Below are positions 12,201 through 27,200 of a stretch of 64,000 nt of DNA, piece after piece (position 1 is the stretch's first letter; every line of letters begins with the position of its first letter). This DNA comes from Latrodectus hesperus (taxonomy: Eukaryota > Arthropoda > Arachnida > Araneae > Theridiidae). The stretch covers positions 74,009,890 through 74,073,889 of the forward strand of contig CM075850.1 in assembly GCA_037975125.1 (NCBI GenBank). Reading direction: 5' to 3'. Under the pieces are notes generated by a model. That model saw only the letters and a program-made list of their open reading frames with translations. It was not told where the DNA came from and made no database searches. The position numbers were made by a program, and so were the translations under genes.

Positions 12201-15200
12201 ATATATATATTCATTCAAACAATAGGTAAGTGACAATATGGCATTTTAATAATTTGTTCTGGCCAGCTGAAGGCGATTTATTGACACGCTCACCTGGAAT
12301 ACATCATTAGACAGATGTTTCCAAGATAACTTGATTGGAAATGTGCATCCACTACACTAGTGCTACATTTGATTTAAAGTTACATTTATCGGTTTCCCAC
12401 GCAATTTGAAAAGTTCCACTATAGTTAGGAATTTGACAATACTGTCAATCCTGATGTCAAATTGATATGAGAAACACCAATCGATCTTTCTACTATCTTC
12501 ATTCTAATTGTAAATAATTTAAAATTATCTACATGTACATTTATTTCCTGTTTACACGAAAATTTGACTAATTATGTTTTGAAATATTTCATATTGTTGT
12601 TGGCTTCACACTACTTAAATTTTCAGTACATATTTCAAGCATTGGTAAAAATACCAAGATTAAGGTAATTACAAAAAATGAAGGAATAAAACATATTACA
12701 TAGGTATTTTCGAATTTTAGAATGGGACTTGTTACTCTTTATTCCACATTAAATTATATTATTTTGTTACGATTAAGGTCTATAATTTTACAAGGAAGCA
12801 ATTATTTTTAACATGAAAATTTAAATTTTGATTCAATCTTTCACTAAATTTACATTTTGGTTTACGACTGGCAAATGATATTAAAATACGTCAAGAATTG
12901 CTAATTTCAGAAAAATTACGAAAAATATTCCCTTAAATGTTTGTAAAATTAAAAAAAAAAGAAGTGCATATCTGTTTCAGAGACACAATACAATATCACC
13001 ATAAACTCAATATAATGACCAAATTTAAATATTAAAAAAGTTTTTGTAATCATGTAGTTTTGTAATCACAAACATTTTTCTGTATAAGGAAAACAGTGGA
13101 GAACATGTTAAATTATTTAATGTCTTTATTGTGAGGTTTAAAATTATTTTAATATTTTTTTTTTTGTAAAATTAAGGATATGTTAAAATGATATTTCTAA
13201 GTATAATTTAAAATCATGGAATTAAAGTTACTTACAAATTCCGGAAAGTATGAAATTTCCTTTATCATGCAAAGAAAATATTTTCATTTACTAATTTATT
13301 GATTACATTTTAAGTATTAAGCTTTTTTCTCATACTTCAAAATCTAACAGCTTTGCACTAAAGATTATACTTTCACCTTCTTGAAACAGAATATTCCAAA
13401 TAAGCACTATGTTACGGCTTTTTTTATTCCTTTAGCGTGTTTTCGCAAACAAAGTTCAATGACTTAATCCTAATATTAAGCTAAATAATTTGACCTTCAA
13501 TAAGATGTTTCTAACATATGAAATAAATTTTATTTTTGTGATAAATTATTAAATTATGATATGTTTAACAGGTTAAATTTAATGCAAAATTAATACTTTC
13601 GAACTAGATAAAGTATTTATTTCTGGTTAGTGAATTTATGTTTACAAAAATAAATTTTGTGAAAGCTTCTTTAATCAAAACTATTTAAAAATATTTGATT
13701 TATCAAATCAAAAGTAGCTAAATATTTTTAATTTATAACCATCCAAAAAAGGAAGTTATATCATTATTGTACTGAAGTACTTTTTAAAAAATATTTCTCT
13801 AAATTTATAGCTTATAATGATTTGCATGTCAAAGTTATAATTCTGTGAAGGGAGAAATATTTAATGTAGGACTAATTTGAATATGTGAAAAAATAATGAT
13901 ATTGACAAGTTCTATATTAAATATTCAATTATTAGAATACTCTATTGTAAGCAATAGCGTTAAGATTTCCCCGTTTTTATATTTTTACCTTTTTCTCCTT
14001 TTGAAAAACAAATATTCATACGAGAGACGTATTAATTTTAATATTTGTGCAAAACAATAAGAAATACTAAAAGATATAAAATAATACTGGTTCTTGTATG
14101 GAGAGATATTTTTATATAATTAGAAACGGAAATCTTTCGGTACGAGGAATTCAATATGAAAAATTTGCTTTCAAAATTTTTCACCAAAATTTCATATGTG
14201 GTCAGTAGCTTCTATATAATTTAAAATCTATTGTTGAAAGGTAATTAAGTTACCTTTTTATTTTTTTAATTAAAAATATACAATGTCTGAATTCTTCAAT
14301 TTGTTTGTATTAAAGCAACAGAAGCGTTTCTTATGATTTTGAAAATTATTCGATGATTTTAAAATATAATATTGATTTTGAAAAGTATCTGCAATGATTA
14401 CAAATTACAAATAAACAGCAAATTAACTATTAACTATCTGGGAAATTAAAAACACTTTCTGATTTTTAATAAAAAGAAAATACGATATTCATTGTGATAG
14501 CTATCTTGTATTTTTTTAATTATTTATTTTTCTTTTGAATTTGAAATTATACAGTCAGCAACATACAAATACAAATGCACTAGCTGAGCCAAGTGTCTGA
14601 AGTCTATTTTAAAAATTATTGACTTGAATAGTTTAAGACTTTGTTTACTTTAATAAATTTAAATAAGTTCCGTGATAAATTTTATTATTAAAACCAAGTA
14701 CATAAATAATTCCCCACACACAAGTAACATCCAATTCATGTAAAATAAATAATAAAATACATATATTCCTAAAACATAAATTCATAAACATACAATAAAT
14801 AGGAAATTGTAAACATTTTTCATGTGAATATTTAACAGTTTTCGTTTCTAAACGTGGCCCCTTGCTGGTTTCCTTTCTTCGACAGCATGGGAGAAACGCA
14901 CAATTCGTACACGATTGGAGCAATTTTCCTATAATGAATCGAAAAACAAAAAAATTAATATCGTATTAAATTATAATTTCCTATTAGAACTTTATTCACT
15001 AATTTATAGAAAGCCACTCGTTCTCTAAAATAAGATCTGAATTGGAACTTTATATAGTTGAAAGAAAATTACTTCAAGAACATTTGGTTTCATTTTGTAT
15101 ATATTTATGGCTATTTTTTCATAACTTTCATTCAAAACTAGTCAGGGATTTAAAATAATTCCGAGCGTTTCGGCGAATATCCAAATAAGGGAATAAATCA

Positions 15201-18200
15201 CAATTGAACTGATTTGTCGATCCATGTAGTCTTATTTTGATCGAGGTTGTTTGGTTTATCAATCAACGGTCCTTCGATCACGATAGCTAATTAAAGAATC
15301 TAAAGTTTAAAGTGGATTCTGAATTATTACAAACATCCAAGAACTCTAAGAATTAAACACTTGAACTGTTGAATCGAAGTTCAAAGCAATAAAAATTAAA
15401 GTGTCAGCTCGGCTAGAATTCAATAAATTATGCAAGCTTTAAATACACATTACTAAATTAAAATCTATGTTATAATACCTATTCCTTATTAATACAAAAA
15501 CTCTGAGGCAAACTAAATATTTTCCACGTGATTCTGACGTTCCGTGGATTATTTAAATTTACATCTTCCCAACAACATATCAACTCTTATCACTTCTATG
15601 CTAATAAAGATTCTTATTATATTATTTTTAGCCCTGTCTGACATATAATAGATGGTTTGAAGTACCCTAAAAATTGCTTACAGCTCTTTGCCACACTTAA
15701 TGGCTATGCTTTTGATGAAATTGCAGTTTGACAAATCAAAAAAACTACCATTATGTGAACGATGTTTTCTTTAAAGAAAAATTAGATCTAGATATGTTTT
15801 AATAACTTAAATGCAACATTCATTAACGGGTGTACTGAAATAATTAGGGGAAAAACGAAGCATCCAAAAAAAGAAAAAAAAGCAATAGTCCTAAAATCTT
15901 GAGACTATTACAATAAGCTACATAAATTTCCTTTTCAGACCAATTTAAATTTCAAATGTATATAAAATATGAAGAGTGTAGTTTAAGAACTTTTTAGATG
16001 TGATTTGAGAGTGAAGCTTCAGTATGTTTTGCAGAACAAAACTAAAACTATTCGAGGGTATTTGAGTTAGGTCAGGTGCAGACTGCAAAAATGATAAATT
16101 TGTAGGTTGGATAATTTGCAATTTCGTATGCCGCCATGAAACAATCTCTTAAATATAGGATTGGAGGATCATGTGGGTGCATTATGTTTTTGTTTTACGC
16201 TTCTTGTAGTGCATAACTGTAAATAAAGATAAACGAGGTGGTAATTCAATCTTAAGTTGTTCAGCTAAAAAAGAACTTTAACCAATCAACTTCCAGCTCT
16301 TCTACACACTTTTGAATCTCTTTTTAACATAATTAAACGATTAAGGTATTGTTTAAACATCAATGAATTACAGTGCTCACCACTGGGTATAAGACTTCAA
16401 AGGAAACACTTTCATACTATTGATGAAAGGTTTGGCAGCATCTCTCTTCATAACCTTTGAAACTGCTTCCATCACACCTCTGGCCCTTGAGAGTGGTTTT
16501 TTACTCCAACGTATGATGGCTCCTAATACATCTCCCAGGAAGGAGTTGCTAAAAACTATGTGATCAGCCTGCCAACCTTGTTTGCTGAAAAGTTAAGAAA
16601 TATCAACTCTTATCAATATTGTTTTTGCTTAAGAGTTTTGCATATAAAAGCAATTTAATCTGGGAAACCAAGTTGATAGTGGTTAACATTTTGGAAAGCA
16701 GTGCAATGAAAAGGGTAGTATGACACAAATTTATTAACACTGAAATATACATAATGTTTATCTTCATATCAGTGCTTTAATACATAATGTCATATTGCAT
16801 GATAGCGGTTCTCTATAATTTGTCAACCAGTTAATATTTTGATTAAATCATTCAAAAAAGCTACTTCCAAAATATCAGAAAGAAACCCGAATGTCTGTTA
16901 GTATGACTGTAAATGCAAAATTTTATAATTACTATTATTCCAATAAAGAAACAGTGGAAAATTCTTACACCTAAAATGATAAGTTATGAATTCCTTCAAA
17001 TCTTTGAAATTTCCGAAGTCTCCAAAATCCTATCTTTGTAATCCTAACTAACCAATCATTGGCAAACTTTTACATGAAAACTAGAAATTAACAAAATCAC
17101 TAATTTTAAATAAGCATGAAAGGCTTAAAGAAAAGGGCACAAGATTTCCAAAGTTTCATAATTCGTAGGTAATTTTCAAAACTAATACTCTACCAAATTA
17201 TAGAAATTTTGATTGCAATTATTCTGATTTTATTGTAATTATTCTGAAATTTTGATTGTAATTATTCCAAGACTATTCGGACATAAAATGAGCTTTTAAT
17301 GTCCGATTTTTCTTCATGTAAAAAATATTAACTATGCATTGCTTACAGAATTTTGTATTTATACTGTTATATTACATTATACTGTTGTCATACTGTTTTA
17401 TACATATTTACTGCATTTGTTATATTACATTTATACTGTTACTTACAAAATTTTACATTTATACTTATTTTATTGCTCTAGTCTATGAAATGATTCTTTG
17501 CAGTTATTTATTTTACTAATTTCTTTTAATTCAATTTATCTGTTTCATGAATGCTAATCTTTGAAACTAGACTAATATCTTCGGGTTTTAAAGATCCCTA
17601 TCAAAAAAGATATTGCTCCTTGAAAATTATATTAACAATTATGTCAGTGTCTTATTTTTAGAATTTCTATATAATAGAAAAAGTTTGATCAAAAGTTTCA
17701 AATTAAATATCACTGCTTAATTTGCAAGTTACTAAGACCCAAAAATTACCCAATGATTTTCTATACATGAAGTTTGATACTCATTGGATAGTTTACATTC
17801 ACAGCACTAGTTTTCAAAATAATGCAAAACTCATTGCCAATGATTTTCATGGATTCCATTAATATATATAATTTTTTGCAAAATTCAAATAACTAGCATG
17901 TATAATTTGTGTTAGATTTAAAAAATATATCAAATTAACCTTTAATGAATGAAATTAATAACATTAATTACCTGAACTCTTGTTTAAAACCAAAACATCA
18001 CTTGCGTGTTTTGAGGAAGACTAATATTTTAAATATAAGCGTGACTGCTAGTTCAAAATGTACTGTAAATTTTACATCATAAAATATATCTTCTGCAACA
18101 GTCGATAATTATTGCAAACATTTTATTTGAGTAGTGGGTCTAGGAGATGGCATTAAAAATTTCTATGGAAAACAGGATCAGATTAATATATCCTTTGAAC

Positions 18201-21200
18201 CTATAATTGCAAAATTTGCACAATGAATGCTGAGATCAATGAACAAGATTTTCAATGCAATCGAATTTGCTAGTCTTCGGCTTACCACTGTGAATTCTTT
18301 TCCCAATGTTTGGAACGCAAATCTGTTTTATCCAAATAATTTATGTAGTTCTGCTATAAAATATTTAGATACGAAATTTTGTTTATCGGTAGCCCTACCT
18401 AACGTGCAGTTATTTGAAATACTGTCATAACAGTACGTAGCACTTTTATATAAAAATTGATAAGTAGTTTTAGAAGAGGTCCGGATACTTTTGAAAACTA
18501 TGGAGAGATCCATGGAAAACTCAATCTTCCCTATTTTTTATTTTCATTCTCAACACATTGAAATTCTGTAGGAGGGCATGTTTGCTCTAAACATTAATGC
18601 GAGAACACATTTGCTGCCTTGAACCACTTTAAAATTAGGTGCACACATGGACTTCTTTATTTTTTAAAATTATTTTTGAAAATTGAAGTTTTACAAGCAT
18701 TTGTAAAGCCAAATAAAATAAAAATTAGATATTTAAATCTAAATACATCGGTGAAGTTATCGCAACGATCAGTTTTGCACTCTTACAAAGAATTTTTCCC
18801 TGCAAGTCTGTATTTGGAAAAATGGTTTTGAAAAGCAGGGCAATTTTCAAGCATTTATCCCTTCTCTCCAGGAAAAAATTTTAAAGGTAAAATTCCTTCT
18901 TAAAGTCAGGTTGTTGGGGTCTTTATTCAACGATCTGATTTTACAGTAGGCATACAGTTCGAAGTGGATTCAGAACCATTAAAATCCAAACCCGAAGTAT
19001 TAAATCAAAATTGCAAATTAGTAAATCGAAAGCCAGAGCAATAACAATTCGGCAGCCAGCGTGGCCCTTTAGACCGATACAATTTTTTATATTCAAAACA
19101 TTGTATATAAAAGAAATTTACTTTCTTTGCTCAATGTCTTTCACAAATATATCCAGTTTCTGAAGGAATGAAGGTAAAATTTGTATCATCATGTATGAAT
19201 GCCTTATTTTTTTGAAATTTATAGGGAATGCATTTGTGTTTCAGAAAAATTCACAGCTAGCATATTGTATTCATTTGTTATCAGAATTAAATATCTTGTT
19301 CTTTATACGTTAACTTTTTAAAGTTTTATTATTGCTAATAACGCTCAATAATTATCTTTATGAAACCAAGAAATACTATTGTACTGCAATAAATCAAAAA
19401 GCGTCAAATCACGTAAACTTTTTGAATTGGTTGGTTTGTCACTCAACCCTCATCTTTTGGTGACGATGGATAATTTCATTAGTATTCACAGACTGCTTAA
19501 TCGAAGGCAAGAACACATCACTAACCATCCAACTGTTAGCTCAAATCAGAAACTTTGAATATTTTTGTGCAAGAAAGAGTATGCTTCAAAACCAAAACTG
19601 AATCCAGCTGTTCAGTATTTTTTAACCGTTATACTATGTTCTCCACAAAGGCCTGTGTGGTAAATCATTGAGAAGACAGCACCTCAAGTATTTTATTTTT
19701 GATTGTCTTAACTAGCTCCTTTGCTCTCGATTATCACTAACATCCCGTCCATTGAAATATAAGCAATTTTATCATATCTAATGTTCAGTTTGTCTTGAAG
19801 TCATTAAGTCTTTAATACATCTTCTCGGTTAATGTGGCTTTTAAATGGTAATATTTCAAATAACTTTCACCAACTTTTTTTGATTGACATACATATGACC
19901 ATTTAACGCCTTAAGGCTAATGTATGGAATTTTATTGTCAACCAAGTAAACTACCTTTCGAAAGATTATATACAGTACACAGTATGAAAATGTTGCAAGA
20001 AAGGAAATTGTGAACTCAAGATGCCATTCAGCCAGACGTGTAAAATACAGAAGCGCAATATCTCCCTTTCTTCATCGAAATCGAATTCTGGACCTTTTGT
20101 TATCGAAAGGGCTCTCCGGCATTAGACCATGAGATTCTCATTTCAAAGGCAGAGAATCATACATTTCAAAGGCAGAGAATCAGCGCAAGTAATGCCAGTG
20201 CCACGAAGTGTTTCTAAATGGTCAACCTCCTAAGTGCTGACAGATCGGATAATGCTTGAATTCGGAGATCCAACGTGAAATGTACCATTCTCGAGTTCAT
20301 TAGAAAGGAACGACTTTGCTGCCAAAGCAATAAAATAGTACGAAATCTCCTTAATCCTTTTATACGTGTCAAAAATTGGATCACAAAGCCTTTGGTATTT
20401 TAAAACAATTATGACATGACAAAATGCTTTCAAACCCCTGATAGGAAGCGCAGCAAGAAACAGCGTGTGAAATCAAGACTGCTCCTTGTGGAGAAAACAG
20501 TTTGACAATTTTTGGACAACTGCCACATAAAACAGACAACCAATGGCATTTGTTGACCAACGATCATTTTTTTGCACGCAAGGGCTAATTAGACCAAGCC
20601 TATGATTTAAAGTGGATTCCACACCATTGCATCCACGTTCTAGGTAAGACTTGAACTCGTTAGCAGTTGAAGAAAAGAGTGCTAACCTTTCGGCTGCCAA
20701 TTCGGTTATACTAAGGGGCAGATTTCCCCATTTACTGCGAGATAATATAAATCTCACCAAAGCTCTTCTTAGATATACAATCATTTACAAACCTTTGAGG
20801 ACAAGCGGAGAGAATGAACAATAATAAACTAAACATAAAATACTAGAATTTTAAACAAGACATAAGCTGTCCAAAATTAAGTATAGTTTAAAGTATATAC
20901 AAATGGTGAAAGTATAATAGATTAAAGACGCAATCCCCTTAAATTGAAACTGCTATTACGCCTTAAGATGAACAGACAACTACGATACACTTATTAAAAT
21001 AATTAAAAATGATTATACCACTAGTTAGGATCTTTGTGGTGACTAATATCCTTTTCAGAAATATTTCTGAAAACGGACGCAACTGAGCTGGGAGCCATTT
21101 CTAAATTTGAGTTACAAATGATTTAAGACCTAGTTGATGTTTAACATTACATATTTCCCTAGCAATTCCTCAGATTTAATGACACAATAGTATTCAATCT

Positions 21201-24200
21201 CTTATTTTCACGCTGTAAATCACTAAAAATTCCAGAAACCTTACTGTCAGCAATTAAAATTTCAATTCTTTAAATATATTGCTTCTTTGATAATGGAACT
21301 CCTGTGAATCCGGATGACAACTTATTTCTCTTCAAAATGTTCGTCCATATATACTTCCTTAAACTTCTGTTACATATACAACTAAATGTAAAATCTTCAA
21401 CTCTTTCAAGTTTAACTTTGTTCAGTACACTCAAAAATTACTCACTATTAAATTTATGCTTTCTATGACCATTACCGAAGTAAGTTATAAACCTTGTTAA
21501 CAAAACGCTTTATACAAGATCATAACTACTGACAAAGTGACGATTGTATCTAAATTAAAACATAGATTATATAAAAACATCGTTTCCGGCCATAAAGCAC
21601 GTGCCAATGCTTTGCAAAGAAGCTGCTTTCGTATCAGTGTATACTGGAGCACAAGGGAGACTTTCCATATCAAAAGTCATTGTCGATTACACATGTAAGT
21701 TTTATAAATTTCATCAAAAGTCATCAAGCATTCGTCTGTATATTCAAGTAAAGTAAGCTTATCTAAGCTTCCAGATATTGGCATGCCAAAGACCGTTTCA
21801 AATCCCCGATTTTATTAAATGAAATTGATAAGACTAGAACTTACACGTATTCTTATCTACATGAAAAATATTTTAAAATGACACACATACATACACATAT
21901 ATAAATTTTAAAAAGAATGGCTGTCCAGTTTGACCTTTCTTCGCTCGAATTCCAAACTGTGGATCGCAATTGTCGACTGTTTTAGGGCAAAGTACAAGTC
22001 CTACTTACTAACATTTAAGATCTTGTATGAATTTCATTTAAATAGGAAGTTTACATTAGTCATTACGTGTTCAAGTTACTCCACATACTCAAATGTGTTA
22101 AAATTACTCCAATTGGGTATTTGTCACAAAATAATTTAACATTGCTCTACTATAAAAAGGGCATTTACTTACTTTCCTTCTATTTTAAATTCAGCATTTC
22201 CATTGCTCCCATATAGAGAGATGTGTAAGATATCCATCGTTGTCCACTCTCCTGAATTACGTGCTGTGGCGTTTTTGCCGATTGTTTGTCTATACAAAGT
22301 AATTTTGTATTCGTAACCTGAAGGAAGATTATTTCTCATTCAATAGACATGATTTCAGCACAAATTCTGTATTGTAATATAACTTAAGAATAAAATTTTG
22401 CATCAACTTTAAAGCAAAGTTAATTTTTTGAACATCTTTTTTGAAACCAAATATCTTTCTATTATTCGTAATAGTTCGACATTAACTGATCAGAGAAAAA
22501 TTGGCTCGACAAAGCCTAGAGCAAATAGACGATGACTTATCTAAAGCCTAATGCTCAACTTATTCTGCCAAACAAGTTATAAAACTCATAAATTTGAAAA
22601 TTAACTCAAAATTTTCGAAATATTAGTTTGCTAAAGCGCATTTATACTATTTGGATTAAATTTATTCGATATGAATTTTACCAGTTAAAATTTTTAAACA
22701 GACTTCCTTAATAATTTATGAAACATTAAACTAGAATCACTTGACTTAGTATTTAAGTTCTATTTTATTAAATATCAATAATGTAAACTTAAATGCATTT
22801 TAACTACATTCGAAAAGTAAAATTAAAAAAGTCGGAACTCACCACAAAATGGAAATGAATCTGATGTTCGGAGGTAAAACTTAGTTCCGTTGTCGTAATG
22901 GCGCTTCATGTCGACGTGGTAACCCAAGGTGGCGCAGTCGGAACCGGAATCTCCGCAGGAATCACACTTGCCGGAGGTGAACGCCTCCCAGCTGGAGCAC
23001 ATGTAGCCGATCATGTGACAGTTGTGCGTATTGATAGTGTCCGTGAACAGAAGCGCGGCTCTCATGTGACTGCAAATCATATTGCGCACACCTAGAGAAA
23101 TACAATATCGATAACAAGTAAAAAACTTATAAAATTTGAATCTAAAATTTTATGAGTTTAAAAATTCTATTACCAGCTATGTTACTTTGTGGTAGAGCAT
23201 ATAACATAAGCAATTTATAAAGAAAAATTAAGCACCAAGTTTACGAAATGTTCAGCAGTTCGAACACTATAGGTTATCAAACCCACGTAGTAGAATATTA
23301 TTTCCAATTACTTCAAAATTCAGCAATTGATAACGGTTTCCAGATTTGGCGTTGACACACCGTGGACAGCAAACCTTCCTAAGGTTGTACTAAGGAATTT
23401 TAATATCCACTTCGTAAATTGCTTTCTAGTAAGCCTTTTCATAGTTGGCGTATTTCATGTCGCAAAGAAATTCCGGAAAATCACAACCATCCATTTTGAT
23501 TGGCGTGCTTACAGAGAGCAGGAGGGCAATATACATCTCTCCTGGTTCAGCATGGATAGAATTGAACTCAGCCACTAATATAATTCGCACTCCTGAGTTG
23601 TTTGGACTAGAATCTGTATTTTAAGTGGATTCCGATTCACCATAAACAATACAATATTCAAACCAGGAACTATTGACTTGAAGCCCGAAGTATTAACTAT
23701 TCAGCAGCTATCTAACTCTGAAATGCCGAATCGAGATTCAGAAAATAAAAATAGGATGAATCCAACATTCAAATTTCATATTTTCAATTACCAAATGATA
23801 AAATTAAGGAATTAAATGGTGCATATAAGGCAAATTGACAACGCAAGAGAATAGCCGCAAATCTAAAGTTTCTTTATGGATTGCTGCTATTCACTTAAAT
23901 GATGGTAAATGCCAAACTTGTAACAATGCACATTTGAACATTCACTATCATTTTACAGCTACTTTGAAAGTTTAACAAAGTTTTGTCTATGAAAAATCAT
24001 CTTTGAAACAATGACCCAATTCCTATAATACATAGCATGTAAGAGCATACCCAAACTCACAAGCGTTCTCTACGACGTTATTTTTAATAGATTTTGTAAT
24101 TAAAAAGGCTAAATTATTTAAATAGAAAAATATTAATGTGAAATTTTTAAAAAATGTAATTCAAAACTACATTTATATCATCTTTTATAAGTTTTGAAAC

Positions 24201-27200
24201 TATTTTGAATTATATTATATAATGGACTTATAATATTAGTTACGAAACAAGACTAGTAATCCTAAACTGATAAATGTATTCTTCGTGAAAGCCAATGAAA
24301 CTTTAGAAACATTATCTAAATAGTTTGCTGCTAAAAATTGATGGATAAAACGTCTCGAGTGTTGATTGTTAAGCAAATTGATGTCAAATTAATTATGTTA
24401 CTAAGTAATTTCCCAATATTTCATAACATTAAGTTTATTGTTCCTCGCACATTTTAAAATACATAACTAAGTTAATAAAAATCTCCTAAATTAAGATTTG
24501 CTTTTAATTGACATAAATCTTTCTTTTATGAAAAAATAAATGCACACCACACCACACACACACACACACACACACACATAATTTCTCAAAATATACATTG
24601 ATCTTCACTTCATCTGTAACCTTTGGATAGACAATCATTTCGTATAAAATGAGCAAAATCAGAAAATAGATTAACTGAAATTTTTTTAATTTAACTGAAA
24701 AAAATAAGATGATAAATTATTTTAACTACGCAATAGCAACAAAGCAAGTTTTAGGATTGGTTTATTTGTAGTTCAACAGTCATTTTTTGTACAGGAGGGC
24801 TAATTAAACTGAGACCTACTGTTTAAAATGGATTTTGAGCCATTACAAACAAGCACTCGTCGAAACTTCGATAATAATTCTCAAACTTTCACTTGTCTCA
24901 CGATTGAAATTTTTTAAGGGTTTAGTGGCGCCATCTATAGTTCAAGTAAATAATGACTAATGTGAAATCAGAATTTTGACTAATGAAATATTAACATTTA
25001 AACCAATAAAAAAAGGAATAGTCACCCTCTGTTCCAAATAAATTTTTATTAGAAATATTTAATAAAATAATGTGAAAGAATATATCTAATAAAATGTTAA
25101 ATTTAGAACAATTATATATTCAAATTTCTTGTATAAAATCTTTATCTTTCTTTTTATTCCTTATATTAAGTATGCCTTTTTTATTGGATTTAAAATAATA
25201 GTTTATGCATATATTAAAAATATTTTTTTTAATCCAGACCGCAGAAACTGCTTATATTTGTTAAGATATTGCTTGGGAGTAAAAATTTAAGATAATTACG
25301 TAAAACACTTATATTCAGTAAAATTTCTATAAATAATTTTCTAAAAACAAATATATTGTAAAATCATTGTAAAACGGAATAAAATTACACTTCGAATAGT
25401 TTTTATACAAAATGTTCTGTATTTAAGAGCAAAACATTTTATTAATGATATGTTTGAAAATATATCTTTCATTTCACAAATAGTTAATAGATGGCAGCAC
25501 TATAATCTAAATAATACATTTTTGAATTTTAAATTACATACTTAATTATAAATGTCATATCTTACGATAGTTTTCAAATTTAGTTTCTTGAATCTAAGTA
25601 TTAATTCGAAATCTGATACAATTTGCCACTTCATAAAGTGGCAAATTTTATCATTAAATTTCAGAGCAGAAATTTTCAAGATAAATCCAAGAAACAAAAA
25701 TTCACTATACCTTAATAATCTCATTAGCCCAAAAATAAATAAATTTAATAAGTAAATTTTGTTTGAAAATTTAATGGATTAATACGTTTAAAATAATTTT
25801 AAATACTGTATTTTCCGGCGTACAATATGTACCGACGACGTGTGCACTTTTTATATACATTTTTGAAAAGTAAAACGTTATTACTTTTCATTACGTGAAT
25901 TTACCGTATTTTAAATATAGGAAGTAATACAAAACAAAGTGATATTTTCTAAAAACGCTCAATTTGACTGGGTCGTCAAAACTCAAATCAAGATCTAATT
26001 GAAGATTAACCTTGAAATTTTCCAAATAATTATAGACCTCATATGAATTGTCCTTTATATCGTCCAGTGTGTATTTGTAATGCTTTACCTTTTAAATCAT
26101 CTAACCAGTCTCGTTAAAGTACGTCCCGTAAGTTAGGTTTACTTTGAGATGCTTTTTTAGATCTTCCTAATTCCGCCAAGTTCTTATCATTTTCTCAGTT
26201 GAAGATGGCTTGTAATGCCCCTGTAACCAAGTTTCCATGTTCTTAGCATACACAGTCACACGTAAATTGTGTGCTATGTTATAGCAATGTCAACCTTTTT
26301 CAGCTTTAACTTGTCAACAAATGTAAGAAAAATAGAAATTCCACACACCTAGATGTCATTCACAAAAATTATAAAGTTTCAACAAACCCCATCTGTGATT
26401 GTCGATGGCATTCACTAAACTCAACGTAATTGATATTCCGATACTTCACAAGGAAATAAGAAAAATCGCAAATTCCGAATACAGATTTCCAGAAATGAAT
26501 AATCAAAAACTGAAAATCCACACATACGAAGCAGTATCATCGTATGAAACGCACACCGTTATTTTCAAAGATAAAAGTGTGTCTTGTACACCTGTAAATA
26601 AGACAACAAATATTCACTACAAGCATCTAACAAAGATAAGATAAATGTGTTAAAATTTGAGTAAAAATGTTCATTCTTACGATAAAGTAAGACAATTTAC
26701 TTCCTTTAAAATTTTATTGGATATATTTTTACTTTTCTCTACAATCTTGCAATCCACAAATTACTATTTATAAAAATTATTCTGATTTAAAGCTATGAAA
26801 AATTCCAATGAATATACGAATTTAATTGCATTATTGTTAAAGTATTAATGTTTACAAATCATTGTTAAATACCCACATTGTGATACCAGATACTTCTCAT
26901 TTGATAAATGAAATGAAATTTTTTTTTAGTAGAATTAAAAATTATCGATGTAAAAACCCAATTTACTTTAATTTTCATTATGAGTTTTATCTTTAAATTA
27001 AGTAATACCCTAATGGGAAAAGTTTATATAAAGTTATAGTACTAAAACTACAAATTCAGAAAAGGAAATGAATTAATAACAATAATTTGCTGTACAGTAA
27101 GCAGATTGATCGCGGTTTTCAAGTTGAAGATATAATTTTTATTTCAAATTCATGAATATTAATTCGATCACAGCTTTCCTCAATGCTATGAACTTTCTAC

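Larger units (their letters stand above)
9267..16380 (-). other. Lip-B intron 9
   Basis: Long AT-rich intron. It contains a 9-bp-arm hairpin (acacggctt/aagccgtgt, 9519-9557), a SINE fragment at 10971, the perfect hairpin at 11235, small TA repeats at 11580 and 12189, and a decayed SINE at 15246. No exon was recognised elsewhere. Confidence 0.6.
16585..22172 (-). other. Lip-B intron 8
   Basis: Holds three decayed SINE copies (18910, 19431, 20551) and a 21-bp direct duplication at 20139-20182. No other recognised element or exon. Confidence 0.6.

Noticed and set aside
20133..20182. Direct repeats as a possible CRISPR-like array
   Set aside because: Only two units with a 2-base gap in animal DNA; a simple duplication.
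20473..20784. 103-codon minus-strand frame
   Set aside because: Made largely of a tRNA-SINE copy; no start context or motif.
22898..23095. Plus-strand open frame opposite Lip-B exon 7
   Set aside because: Antisense shadow of a firm lipase exon; the minus strand has family motifs and splice sites.
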